A stretch of DNA of 63,284 nucleotides from Amycolatopsis taiwanensis DSM 45107 (GTDB lineage: Bacteria > Actinomycetota > Actinomycetes > Mycobacteriales > Pseudonocardiaceae), in contig NZ_JAFB01000047.1 in NCBI RefSeq assembly GCF_000519205.1, positions 1-63,284 on the forward strand. The letters are read 5' to 3'. The notes under the pieces were generated by a model, which saw nothing but the letters and a program-made list of their open reading frames with translations, was not told the DNA's origin and searched no databases. A program made the position numbers and the translations under genes. Position 1 is the first letter of the stretch. Each line of letters starts with the position of its first letter. Positions 18,084 through 26,340 of this stretch are shown one piece after another.

Positions 18084-18546
18084 GGACAGGAAGCGTGACC
18101 CATAGTTGAACCCACGTGAAACTGGTGTCTTCGCCGGGTTCCTCCCAGGTCACGAACTCGATCGGCGCCGGGTAAGGCAGCGCCGCGAGCTCACTGTGGG
18201 TGCGCTCCAGGACCAGGCCGGACGCGAACAGATGCACCAGCGCTCCACCCGAGCGACCGCGCCGGCGTGCCTTCCGCGTGGCGAACGCGATGCCGGCGAT
18301 CGCCCCCAGCGCGAGGACGATCAGCAGAACCCGGACATACCACGGCAGCGGCACGAAGATCGCCACAGCGATCAGCACCCAGGGCCCGCCGAACCACAGG
18401 GTGACGGCGTGGATCTTCCCCTTCTGGTCGTCACGCTGGTTCACGGGGAACGTGCGTTCCCACTCGCCGAGCCCGTCCCGCTCCGCCGCGGCCAGCGCGC
18501 GTTCGGTCGCCCGAAGGCTGAGGTCCACGTCCTCGCGCTCAGTCAT
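17977..18546 (-). CDS. Membrane protein of unknown function, probably C-terminally altered
   Basis: A 189-residue protein with a charged N-terminus and two transmembrane segments (TLWFGGPWVLIAVAIFVPLPW and VLLIVLALGAIAGIAFA), then a cytoplasmic region ending FVTWEEPGEDTSFTWVQLWV. After that, low-complexity Arg/Pro/Ala sequence read opposite the nitrilase gene follows, which looks like an out-of-frame extension. The natural C-terminus was probably lost when the region was joined near 18100. No function can be assigned. Confidence 0.55.
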   Translation of the reverse strand: MTEREDVDLSLRATERALAAAERDGLGEWERTFPVNQRDDQKGKIHAVTLWFGGPWVLIAVAIFVPLPWYVRVLLIVLALGAIAGIAFATRKARRRGRSGGALVHLFASGLVLERTHSELAALPYPAPIEFVTWEEPGEDTSFTWVQLWVTLPVLSHRLAPRPGGHRRARRRIPAPGPARAARAAGCQR

Positions 18547-18806
18547 CGCACCCCCACAGTCCAGCTCGCGACATCAATGGCCTGCCAAGATCATTCCTGA
18601 TCGGGCTGCGATTCGGGCAGCTCGCGCCGCCTTCGTTGCGATGCCGTCACCCCACGGCGACAAGCCGGCCGGCCCCGACCCGGAACCGGCGGTCGAGGCC
18701 GGCCGGCTACCCGGGGCGGTGATTCCCTGGCTTCAGTGGACGGCCGCGTGCGAGTCGGCGCGTTGGGCCCCTGCGCAAGGACGCGGACCGCGGCCAGCGT
18801 CGCTCA
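18547..18806. other. Intergenic region, nothing recognised
   Basis: About 260 bases between the membrane protein start and the stop of the acyl carrier protein gene. Short open frames show no family signature, and I see no strong hairpin. Confidence 0.35.
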
Positions 18807-19061
18807 TCAGCGTCCGGTGAGGAAGTCGATGCAGGAGTTCAGCGTGGCCAACCAGGGGTAGTCGTCCTCCTCGATCCGATGGCCCGTCGTGATGGACAGA
18901 CGCTCCACAAAGGACAGAAAGTCGATCGAGTCCAGCTCCAGTGCGTCGCGCAGGTTCTCGTCGGGGCTCAGCGAGTTCAACTCGTTTTCCGAGGCGAAAC
19001 CGCGTAGGGCCTCGTGGATTGCGGCGAGGGCGAGGTCACGGGCGGCGGCCTGGGAAGTCAT
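18807..19061 (-). CDS. Acyl carrier protein
   Basis: An 84-residue phosphopantetheine-carrier protein. Ser45 in ALELDSIDFLSFVERL is the attachment site, within the usual four-helix layout. The ATG overlaps the E2 stop (ATGA), so it is translationally coupled to a 2-oxoacid dehydrogenase E2. That is an unusual partner: E2 enzymes normally pass the acyl group to CoA. A known precedent is the NapB/NapD system of naphthyridinomycin synthesis, where E1/E2-like proteins load a two-carbon unit on a carrier protein. A similar role here is an inference. Confidence 0.85.
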   Translation of the reverse strand: MTSQAAARDLALAAIHEALRGFASENELNSLSPDENLRDALELDSIDFLSFVERLSITTGHRIEEDDYPWLATLNSCIDFLTGR

Positions 19062-20337
19062 AGCTCCTCCGGTCGTTGTAGGAGTCCGTCGATGGTGTTG
19101 AGCAGGCGCGCGCCCGTCGCGCCGTCGCTGGCGCGGTGGTCGGCGGCCAGGGTCGCGGTGAGCACCGGGTGGACGGCGAGCATGCCATCGACGGCCCATG
19201 GGCGCTCGGAAATGGCGCCGAAGCCGATCAGCGCGACCTGAGGCGGGTAGATCACGCCCTGGACCGATTCCACGCCCAGATCGCCGAGGTTGGTGACGGT
19301 GATCGTGGCTGTGGTCAGTTCCGAGGATCTCAGCCGTCCGGACCGGGTGCGCGCCGCCAGGTCGCGCAGGTGCGCCATCAGGCCGGGAATTCCTAGTGTG
19401 TCGGCGTCTGCGATGGCGGGGGGACCAGTCCACCACCGCGCAGGGAGATCGCGACGCCGAGGTGGATGCCGTTGCCGGGCTGGAAGGCGCCGTCGATCCA
19501 GCGGCCGTTGAGTTGCGGTACCTGCTTGGCGGCGAGCGCGCTGGCCTTGAGCAACAAGGCAGCGGGCACAACACGTTCGGCCACGGGCACCTGCAGATTG
19601 TGTTCGCGCAGCCATTTGGACGCGGTGTGCAGGTCGATGGTGGTGGACAGGTAGTAGTGCGGGATTTCGCGCTTGGAGCGCGTCATGAGGGTGGCGATCG
19701 CCTGCCGCATGGCGTCATCGTCGCGAACTTCGCGGCGGCGTGGCTCGGCTCGCTCGGCGCGTTGACGCGGGGCGCCGGCTGCGGCCCGGACGTCGCGCGC
19801 GCGCACCGGGTCAGCCACCACCCCGGACAGGTCCACGCCGAGTTCGGCCGCAACGGTGCGAGCGTAGGGCGTGATGCGTCGTGCGGCGGCTGCGGGTCGT
19901 GGCTTCGCGGCGAGAGCCCGGGCGACATCGTTGCGGGTGATCGCGCCGTCGCGGCCGGTGCCGTGCACGGTCGCCAGATCGATGCCGTGCTGGGCGGCGA
20001 ATGTCCGGACCGGTGGCGAAGCCGGTGGCGGCTTGGTGGGCGGTTTTTCGCGGCGGGGTTTCTCGGCTCGTGCGGGTTTCGCCGGTGACGGCGCTGTGGT
20101 CGTGGGCTCGTTGATCACGGCCAGTGGGGTGCCGACCGGCACCTTGTCGCCCTCCGGAACCAGGATCTCGCCGATTGTGCCGCCGGTGAAGCATTCGACG
20201 TCCACGGCGGCCTTGGTGGTGTCGACGACCGCGACGACGTCACCCTTGCGCACCGAGTCGCCCGGTTTGACCAGCCATTCGAGAATGGTGCCTTCCTCCA
20301 TGTCGGCGCCCAGAGAGGGCATGACGAACTGGGCCAC
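19058..20337 (-). CDS. 2-oxoacid dehydrogenase E2 (dihydrolipoyl acyltransferase), frameshifted
   Basis: E2 core enzyme carrying acyl groups on a swinging lipoyl arm. In order: lipoyl domain (VMPSLGADMEEG; lipoylated Lys42 in DTTKAAVDVE), an E3/E1-binding domain (TFAAQHGIDLATVHGTGRDG), a second similar segment (ITPYARTVAAELGVDLSG) and the catalytic domain ending with ADHRASDG, the His-x-x-x-Asp-Gly active site. At 19418-19423 a run of six G (C on the coding strand) breaks the frame after LRGGGLVPP; one more base would restore GLVPPAIADADTLGIPG. Either a mutation or a sequencing error. The GTG start lies just after the E1beta stop. Confidence 0.85.
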
Positions 20338-20338
20338 T

Positions 20339-21310
20339 TCAGCCCACCGCCCGCAGGGCCGCGTCGATGACGTCGCCGGGCTGGGGGAGGGCGGCGTCTT
20401 CGAGGTGTTTGGCGTAGGGCATCGGGACTTCGGCCGTGCACACCCGCTCAATGGGCGCGTCCAGTTGGTAGAAGGCATTCTCGGCGACCCGGGCCGTGAT
20501 TTCGGCGGACAAGCTGCCGCTACGCCATCCTTCATCGACGACGACGAGCCGATGGGTGCGCGACACCGACTCGACGATCGTGTCCTCGTCCAGCGGCCGC
20601 AGCGTGCGCAGGTCCACCACCTCGGCGTCGATCTTCCGGTCGGCGAGGTCGTCGGCGGCTGCCAGCGCGGTCCGCAGCGTCCCGCCGTAGGCGACGAGCG
20701 TGATGTCGGTGCCAGCGCGCCGGATTTTCGCCCGGTCTATGTCCACCTCACCAGCATCGTCGGCGAGGTCGCCGGAGACGTTGTAGAGCGAGCCGTGCTC
20801 GAACAGCAAAGCTGGATCAGGGTCGGTCAGGGCGGTCCACAGCATGCCGCGCGCATCTTCGAGCGTGGCGGGTGCGAGCACGCGCAGTCCCGGGATGTGC
20901 GCGTACCAGCCTTCGAGGCTGTGCGAGTGCTGTGCGGCGAGTTGGCGTCCGGCGCCGGTGGTCATTCGGATTACCAGCGGAACATTGATCTGGCCGCCGG
21001 ACATGTACAGCAGCGTGGCCGCGTTGTTGAGGATCTGGTCCAGCGCGAGCAGGCTGAAGTTGACCGTCATGATCTCCACGATCGGCCGCATTCCGCCGAT
21101 GGCCGCCCCGATGCCGGCGCCGACGAACGCGGACTCCGACAGCGGGGTGTCACGGATACGTTCGGGCCCGAATTCCTCGAGCAGGCCCAGGCTGACGCCG
21201 AACGACCCGCCGTAGGCGCCGACGTCCTCGCCCATCAGAAAGGTCCGGTCGTCGCGGCGCAGCGCGTCCCGGATACCGGCGCGCAGTGCTTCCCGGTAGG
21301 TAGTAGTCAT
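20339..21310 (-). CDS. 2-oxoacid dehydrogenase E1 beta subunit
   Basis: A 323-residue transketolase-like subunit of the pyruvate/acetoin/branched-chain dehydrogenase type. Visible are TFLMGEDVGAYGG at the N-terminus, the thiamine-pyrophosphate-side sequence FVGAGIGAAIGGMRPIVEIM and the C-terminal domain beginning TLVAYGG, with RLVVVDEGWRSG. It overlaps the E1alpha stop by one base. With E1alpha it decarboxylates a 2-oxoacid and reductively acylates the E2 lipoyl group. The gene order alpha-beta-E2 matches acetoin-type and branched-chain complexes, but substrate is not decided by sequence. Confidence 0.9.
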   Translation of the reverse strand: MTTTYREALRAGIRDALRRDDRTFLMGEDVGAYGGSFGVSLGLLEEFGPERIRDTPLSESAFVGAGIGAAIGGMRPIVEIMTVNFSLLALDQILNNAATLLYMSGGQINVPLVIRMTTGAGRQLAAQHSHSLEGWYAHIPGLRVLAPATLEDARGMLWTALTDPDPALLFEHGSLYNVSGDLADDAGEVDIDRAKIRRAGTDITLVAYGGTLRTALAAADDLADRKIDAEVVDLRTLRPLDEDTIVESVSRTHRLVVVDEGWRSGSLSAEITARVAENAFYQLDAPIERVCTAEVPMPYAKHLEDAALPQPGDVIDAALRAVG

Positions 21311-22281
21311 TATGTCGCCCTCGGCGAATAGACGAACCGGGTCAGTTCGTCGACCGGTTCCACCGGTCCCGCTTCGGCCGTGGACACCGCCTCGGCGATC
21401 TCGGTGTCCACTTCGGACTCCAAATCGGCAAGGTCGTTGTCGGTCAACTCTTCGTCCGCGCGCATGGTGGCGATCAGCCGGGGGATCGGGTCGCGCTCGG
21501 TCCACCGTTCGATTTCGGCCTTGTCCCGATATCGGTCGGGGTCATACATCGAGTGCGCCCGGAAGCGGTAGGTCCGCAATTCCACGAAGTGCGGACCGGA
21601 GCCGCCGCGGATGCCTTCCATCGCACGGTCGACCGCATCGGCCACGGCGAGCGCGTCCATGCCGTCCACCGCCCAGGCGGGCATACCGTAGGAGCTTGCG
21701 CGTAGCGCCAGGTCCGTCTCCGCATGCTCACGGTCGATCCGAGTGCCCATCGCGTAAAGGTTGTTCTCGCAGCAGAACAAGATGGGCAGCCGCCACAGCG
21801 CGGCCAGGTTCATGCATTCGTGGAACTCGCCCTCGGCCACCGCACCATCGCCGAACAGGCACACCGTGACCAGCGGTTGCTTTCGCATCGCGCTTGCCAG
21901 CGCGAGCCCGACCGCGACCGGCAGTCCACCGCCCACGATGGCGTTTCCACCGTAGAACCGCCGCCCGACGTCGAACAGGTGCATCGAGCCACCCCGGCCG
22001 CGGCTGCAACCGTTCGTTCTGCCGTACATCTCGGCGAGGACCGCGTCCATTCCGATCCCGCGCGCCAGCGCATGGCCGTGCTCGCGGTAGGTCGACACGA
22101 CCGCGTCCTCGGGCCCGACCCCTTGCAGGACTCCGGCCGCGACGGCTTCCTCACCGATGTAGAGATGCATGAACCCCCGGATCGCGGTCGCGCTGTAGAG
22201 TTCGACGCAGCGTTCCTCGAACCGCCGGATCCGGATCATCTGGCGCAGCAGCTCCGCGCGCTTCTTGGCCCGGACACTCAC
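21310..22281 (-). CDS. 2-oxoacid dehydrogenase E1 alpha subunit
   Basis: A 323-residue subunit with the thiamine pyrophosphate motif GDGAVAEGEFHECMNLAALW ending in LPILFCCENN. The N-terminus RRFEERCVELYSA and HLYIGEEAVAAGV are typical of the AcoA/PdhA group. SMYDPDRYRDKAEIERW contains the phosphorylation-loop-like region. The start overlaps the upstream acyl-CoA synthetase stop (ATGA), so all five genes to the acyl carrier protein form one operon. No E3 (lipoamide dehydrogenase) gene is present here. Confidence 0.9.
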   Translation of the reverse strand: MSVRAKKRAELLRQMIRIRRFEERCVELYSATAIRGFMHLYIGEEAVAAGVLQGVGPEDAVVSTYREHGHALARGIGMDAVLAEMYGRTNGCSRGRGGSMHLFDVGRRFYGGNAIVGGGLPVAVGLALASAMRKQPLVTVCLFGDGAVAEGEFHECMNLAALWRLPILFCCENNLYAMGTRIDREHAETDLALRASSYGMPAWAVDGMDALAVADAVDRAMEGIRGGSGPHFVELRTYRFRAHSMYDPDRYRDKAEIERWTERDPIPRLIATMRADEELTDNDLADLESEVDTEIAEAVSTAEAGPVEPVDELTRFVYSPRAT

Positions 22282-24044
22282 GAGAATCCTTCCACAGTGG
22301 ACAGATCACCTTCGGGGAGACCGAGTTCTCTCGCCTTGAGCAGCCGGCGCATCACCTTGCCGCTGCGGGTGTGGGGCAGGTGCTGGTCGAACTCGATCTC
22401 CTTGGGCGCGACCGCACCCAGCGCGCGCCGGCCGAAGGCCAGCAGTTCCAGCCGCAGGTCCTCGGTAGGACCATGGCCGTCGCGCAGCGACACGAACGCC
22501 TTGACCCGTTCCCCGGCCACCGGGTCGGGCGTGCCGATCACCCCGGCCTCGGCGACGGCGGCGTGTGCCATCAACGCGCTTTCCACCTCGAACGGGCCGA
22601 CCAGGTGCCCGGCGGATTCGATGACGTCGTCCGCCCGGCCGACGAACCAGTAGTAGCCGTCGGGGTCCCGGCGTGCGATATCGCCGGTGAGGTACCAGCC
22701 GTCGGCGAACGCCTGGGCGTAGCGGTCGGGGTCGTGCCAGTAGGTGCGGAACATCGATGGCCAGCCGGGTCGCAGGGCCAGTTCGCCTTCCTGTCCGGCG
22801 CCGGTCAGTTCGGTGACCCGGCCGTCGTGGACGCGGGCGCGTCCGTTTTTGCCACGTTGGAGCAGGCCCACGTCGATGCCTGGTAGCGGTCTGCCCATCG
22901 AGCCGGGGCGGATCTCGTGGGCGGCGAAGTTGTTGATCATGATGGCGCCGGTTTCGGTTTGCCACCAGTTGTCATGCACCGGCAGGCCGAGGGTTTCCTG
23001 GCTCCATACCACGGCTTCCGGGTTGAGCGGTTCGCCGACGCTGGCTATGAACCGCAGCGCGGACAGGTCGTACTCCGCCGGCAGGTCATGCCGTTGGCGC
23101 ATCAGCATCCGGAGTGCGGTGGGGGCGGTGTACCAGACGGTGACCCGCTGGGAGGCGAGGACGGAGTACCAGCGTCGCGCGTCGAAGTCCCCCTCATCGC
23201 TGACTAGTGTCGCGCCGTGGCTCAGCGGGGCGATGACGCCGTAGGACGTGCCGGTCACCCAACCGGGATCGGCGGTGCACCAGAACACGTCGTCGGGTTT
23301 GAGGTCCAGCGCGAATCCGGCGGTGACGTGGTGTGCCAGCACGGCCTCATGGACGTGCAGGGCCCCTTTCGGGGTGCCGGTGGTTCCGCTGGTGAAATGA
23401 AGCAGCGCCGGGTCTTCGGGCCGGGTCGGGCAGATCTCGAACTCCGGCGACACACCGGCCAAGGCCGGGGCCAGTGCGCGGGTGCCGGGCTCGGCTTGGG
23501 CGCCGGTGACGAGCACGTGCCGCAGCGACGGGATGGAACCGGCGATCGCGCGCACCTTGCGGTGATGCAGTTCTGGGCTGGTCACCAGGACGGTGGCCTC
23601 GCCCAGCGCGAGCCGTTGGCGGATGGGCTCTGGTCCGAAGGCGGAGAACAGCGGGCACACCACGCACCCGGCCTTCAGCCCGCCAAGCACCGCGACATAC
23701 AGATCCGGGACCCGCCCCAGCAACGTGAACACATGCTCGCCGCGCCGCACACCCAGCTCGCGTAGTACGTTGGCGAACCTGCTGCTCAGCTCGGCCAGAT
23801 CGCGGTAGGTGAGCTGGAAGACCTCGCCGTGCCGGTCGATCCACCGCAGCGCGCCGCGATTGCGGCGAGGTCCGGACGCGTGCCGATCGACCGCTTCGTA
23901 GGCGATGTTGAGGCCACCGCCCGGCAGCCCGAACAACTCGAAGCGTGCGGCATCCCAGCTGAACTCGGCGCGCGCCCGGCCGTAGTCGCCGAGGTTTGCG
24001 GCTGCCCGCGCGGCGGCCGACTTGCGGATCGGCGCCCACTCCAT
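22278..24044 (-). CDS. Acetyl-CoA synthetase-like acyl-CoA ligase
   Basis: A 588-residue ANL-superfamily ligase that joins a short carboxylic acid to CoA through an acyl-adenylate. It shows the phosphate-binding loop LLHFTSGTTGTPKGAL, the A5-like DNWWQTETGAIM, the hinge-region YLTGDIARRDPDGYYW and the C-terminal Lys in PHTRSGKVMRRL. WWQTETG is characteristic of acetyl/propionyl-CoA synthetases. The ATG at 24044 lacks a near ribosome site, so the start is uncertain. It heads the operon with E1alpha, E1beta, E2 and carrier protein, which suggests it supplies or scavenges the same acyl unit. Confidence 0.85.
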   Translation of the reverse strand: MEWAPIRKSAAARAAANLGDYGRARAEFSWDAARFELFGLPGGGLNIAYEAVDRHASGPRRNRGALRWIDRHGEVFQLTYRDLAELSSRFANVLRELGVRRGEHVFTLLGRVPDLYVAVLGGLKAGCVVCPLFSAFGPEPIRQRLALGEATVLVTSPELHHRKVRAIAGSIPSLRHVLVTGAQAEPGTRALAPALAGVSPEFEICPTRPEDPALLHFTSGTTGTPKGALHVHEAVLAHHVTAGFALDLKPDDVFWCTADPGWVTGTSYGVIAPLSHGATLVSDEGDFDARRWYSVLASQRVTVWYTAPTALRMLMRQRHDLPAEYDLSALRFIASVGEPLNPEAVVWSQETLGLPVHDNWWQTETGAIMINNFAAHEIRPGSMGRPLPGIDVGLLQRGKNGRARVHDGRVTELTGAGQEGELALRPGWPSMFRTYWHDPDRYAQAFADGWYLTGDIARRDPDGYYWFVGRADDVIESAGHLVGPFEVESALMAHAAVAEAGVIGTPDPVAGERVKAFVSLRDGHGPTEDLRLELLAFGRRALGAVAPKEIEFDQHLPHTRSGKVMRRLLKARELGLPEGDLSTVEGFS

Positions 24045-24103
24045 ACCGGTGACGATGCCCCATTCCCGTCCTCCCCGGGCAGGGCTGTAGGTAACCGCAC
24101 GGG

Positions 24104-24304
24104 ATGGCCAAAGTCCGTGGAATCCGGGTCGGTTTGGTCGGTGTCGGGGACGCACGGCTGAATCCGGCCGACCGCAACGTTCCGGAGATCGGCGACGAAC
24201 TCGCCGTGTCCCGGGCGCTGTCGGACCTCGCGCATCGGCTGCTCGACGCCACAGCGGGTGACATCGAGGCCATTACCCACAAGAACGCGCACCTGCGCGG
24301 CTGA
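24104..24304 (+). CDS. DUF1876 protein (Rv1738/Rv2632c-like), short form
   Basis: A 66-residue protein whose RLNPADRNVPEIGDELAVSR and ALSDLAHRLLDATAGDIEAI are the DUF1876 core. Mycobacterial homologues (about 90 residues) are strongly induced in dormancy and resemble ribosome hibernation factors in fold. The usual N-terminal strand (W-x-V-x-I-x-I-x-E) is not present, and the first about 17 residues look unlike the family, so the gene may be N-terminally truncated. It is divergent from the acyl-CoA synthetase gene with only 59 bases between. Confidence 0.7.
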   Translation: MAKVRGIRVGLVGVGDARLNPADRNVPEIGDELAVSRALSDLAHRLLDATAGDIEAITHKNAHLRG

Positions 24305-24364
24305 GCGCCCGTCGTCTCCGCGGACGCGCCCTCGCTGGACACCGCCTACAAGCTGGTCCGAGCG

Positions 24365-24976
24365 TCACCGGCCATTCTGATCGGCCCACCGGTGCCGGAT
24401 CGCTTCGGCTCGTTCCTGCTCTTCGAGCTGGAGTTCTCGCTCGGCCAACGCGGCTTGCAGGCGGGGAATCCACCGCCGCCGCAGCGAGCGGACGCGCTGC
24501 TTGGTCGTGGCGATCTCGGCATTAACGATCCGTACGGCAGCGGTGAGCGCTGCGTACATAGCCGCCGCGTCGAGAGCCTGACGAAACGCCTCCCGCGTGT
24601 GCACCACAGCAGCGCTGCCGATCACGCTCCTGGTGTCACCGGATGGCGGGTCGGTCACGGTGGCCTTGTGTGGATATCGCACGCCCATGACGGTTGTCCA
24701 ATCGAACGTCACGACGGTGTGGCCGGCTGGTTCCGCAAGCCGGATTCCGCGCCGGCCTCCGGCCATCGTCGCGCGCGCCTGCCAGGTTTGTGCCGCATGG
24801 ACACGCTCAGCCCACTCCGCCGCGGCGGTGCCGGCCTGGTCCGCCAGCGAGGCCTGGTGGGCGGTGAGGGCGCGGAGCTTCTTTTCCAGCAAGTCGGCCC
24901 CGTGCTGGGCGACGTCGAGGCGATGGCGGAGCCACTGCCTTCCGGCCCGGCCCGCGGGCACGTGCGAAATGGTCAT
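24365..24976 (-). CDS. atpD: V/A-type ATPase subunit D
   Basis: A 203-residue central-stalk subunit linking the rotating ring to the catalytic head. The long N- and C-terminal helices (LEKKLRALTAHQASLADQAG and the C-terminal IATTKQRVRSLRRRWIPRLQ) form the predicted coiled coil. It is the last gene of the operon and its ATG overlaps the subunit B stop (ATGA). Family members have about 200-220 residues, so it is complete. Confidence 0.85.
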   Translation of the reverse strand: MTISHVPAGRAGRQWLRHRLDVAQHGADLLEKKLRALTAHQASLADQAGTAAAEWAERVHAAQTWQARATMAGGRRGIRLAEPAGHTVVTFDWTTVMGVRYPHKATVTDPPSGDTRSVIGSAAVVHTREAFRQALDAAAMYAALTAAVRIVNAEIATTKQRVRSLRRRWIPRLQAALAERELQLEEQERAEAIRHRWADQNGR

Positions 24977-26340
24977 CGGCCGGCCAGCAAGGCGGCGGGG
25001 ATCATGCCCAGTTCGCGGCGCGGCAACCGCAGGAGCACCTGCCAGGCCCGGTCCATCGTGTCGTCCAGCGAGCGATGTTCGTCGGAGCGCTGCCGCGCGA
25101 ATTCTTCCCGAAATGCCCCCTCGAGTTCGAGATAGCTCCGGTCGGTGTCGGTGAGCGCCGTGGCACCGACCAGTTCGGACAGTTCTTGGACCTGGCGTGC
25201 GCGGGTCAGCGCCGCGAGAAGTTGGGCGGCGACGTCGAGATGATCGTCGCGGGTCCGGCCGGGGCCCGCGCCGTGGCGCATGAGACGGGACAGCGACTGC
25301 AACGGGTCGATGGGCGGGTACACGCCGAGGGCATGCAGGCCGGCGGAGAACACCAACTGTCCCTCGGTGATGTAGCCGGTGAGGTCCGGTACGGGATGGG
25401 TGATGTCCCCGCCCGGCATCGTGAGTGCCGGCAGCAGGGTCACCGATCCCGGCCTGCCCTTGATACGCCCGCACCGCTCGTAGAGGCTGGCGAGGTCGCT
25501 GTAGAGGTACCCGGGGTAGGAGCGGCGGGCGGGGATCTCGCCGCGGGCAGCGGAAACCTCGCGCAGGGCTTCGGCGTAGCTGGTCATGTCCGTCATGACC
25601 ACCAGCACGTGCCGCCCGTGCGTGAAGGCCAGGTGCTCGGCAATGGTCAGCGCCAGCCGTGGCGTGAGGACTCGCTCGATCACCGGGTCGTCCGCGGTGT
25701 TGATCAGCAGGGCCAGTTCGCCCGCTGCCGACCGCTCGTCGAGTGCCGCCTCGACGAAGGCCGCGTCGGCGTTGGTGAGTCCGATCCCGGCGAACACCAC
25801 GCTGAAGGGAGCGCCACTCGCGGTGGCCTGGGCGGCGATCTGCGCGGCCAGTTCCAGTTGCGGTAGGCCGGGAAGGGAGAACAGCGGAAGCTTCTGACCC
25901 CGGACCAACGTCGTGAGCGCGTCAATCGCCGACACGCCGGTGAGGACGGGTTCTGCCGGAGGATCTCGCCATACCGGATTCAGCGGAGCTCCGTTCACCG
26001 CAGCGCGAGAATCCCCGAAGACCGGGGGACCGCCGTCCAGCGGAGCGCCACGGCCATTGCAGACGCGGCCGAGCCACCCAAGCCCGACCGGGATGGTCAG
26101 CGGTTCGCCGGTGAACGCGACCCTGGTGGTGGCGGGGTTCATGCCGGCGGTGCCCTCCAGTACCTCCACTACCGCCACGTCGTGATCGGCATCAAGGACC
26201 AGACCGTGCCGTTGCTCGTTCTCCGGCAGCCGGATCGTGACGTACTCATCCCAAGTGACACCACTCACCCCGCTGACGACCATCAGCGGACCACGCAGTT
26301 CCCGAACGCCCATGACCTCGACCGGCACGCCTGCACTCAC
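24973..26340 (-). CDS. atpB: V/A-type ATPase subunit B
   Basis: A 455-residue non-catalytic nucleotide-site subunit of the A3B3 head. Recognisable stretches are GRGAPLDGGP, TGVSAIDALTTLVRGQKLPL, FSLPGLPQLELAAQIAAQ (no Walker A lysine, as expected for B), VVMTDMTSYAEALREVSAAR and YPGYLYSDLASLYERCGRI. The start overlaps the subunit A stop (ATGA). Length is normal for the family. Confidence 0.93.
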   Translation of the reverse strand: MSAGVPVEVMGVRELRGPLMVVSGVSGVTWDEYVTIRLPENEQRHGLVLDADHDVAVVEVLEGTAGMNPATTRVAFTGEPLTIPVGLGWLGRVCNGRGAPLDGGPPVFGDSRAAVNGAPLNPVWRDPPAEPVLTGVSAIDALTTLVRGQKLPLFSLPGLPQLELAAQIAAQATASGAPFSVVFAGIGLTNADAAFVEAALDERSAAGELALLINTADDPVIERVLTPRLALTIAEHLAFTHGRHVLVVMTDMTSYAEALREVSAARGEIPARRSYPGYLYSDLASLYERCGRIKGRPGSVTLLPALTMPGGDITHPVPDLTGYITEGQLVFSAGLHALGVYPPIDPLQSLSRLMRHGAGPGRTRDDHLDVAAQLLAALTRARQVQELSELVGATALTDTDRSYLELEGAFREEFARQRSDEHRSLDDTMDRAWQVLLRLPRRELGMIPAALLAGR

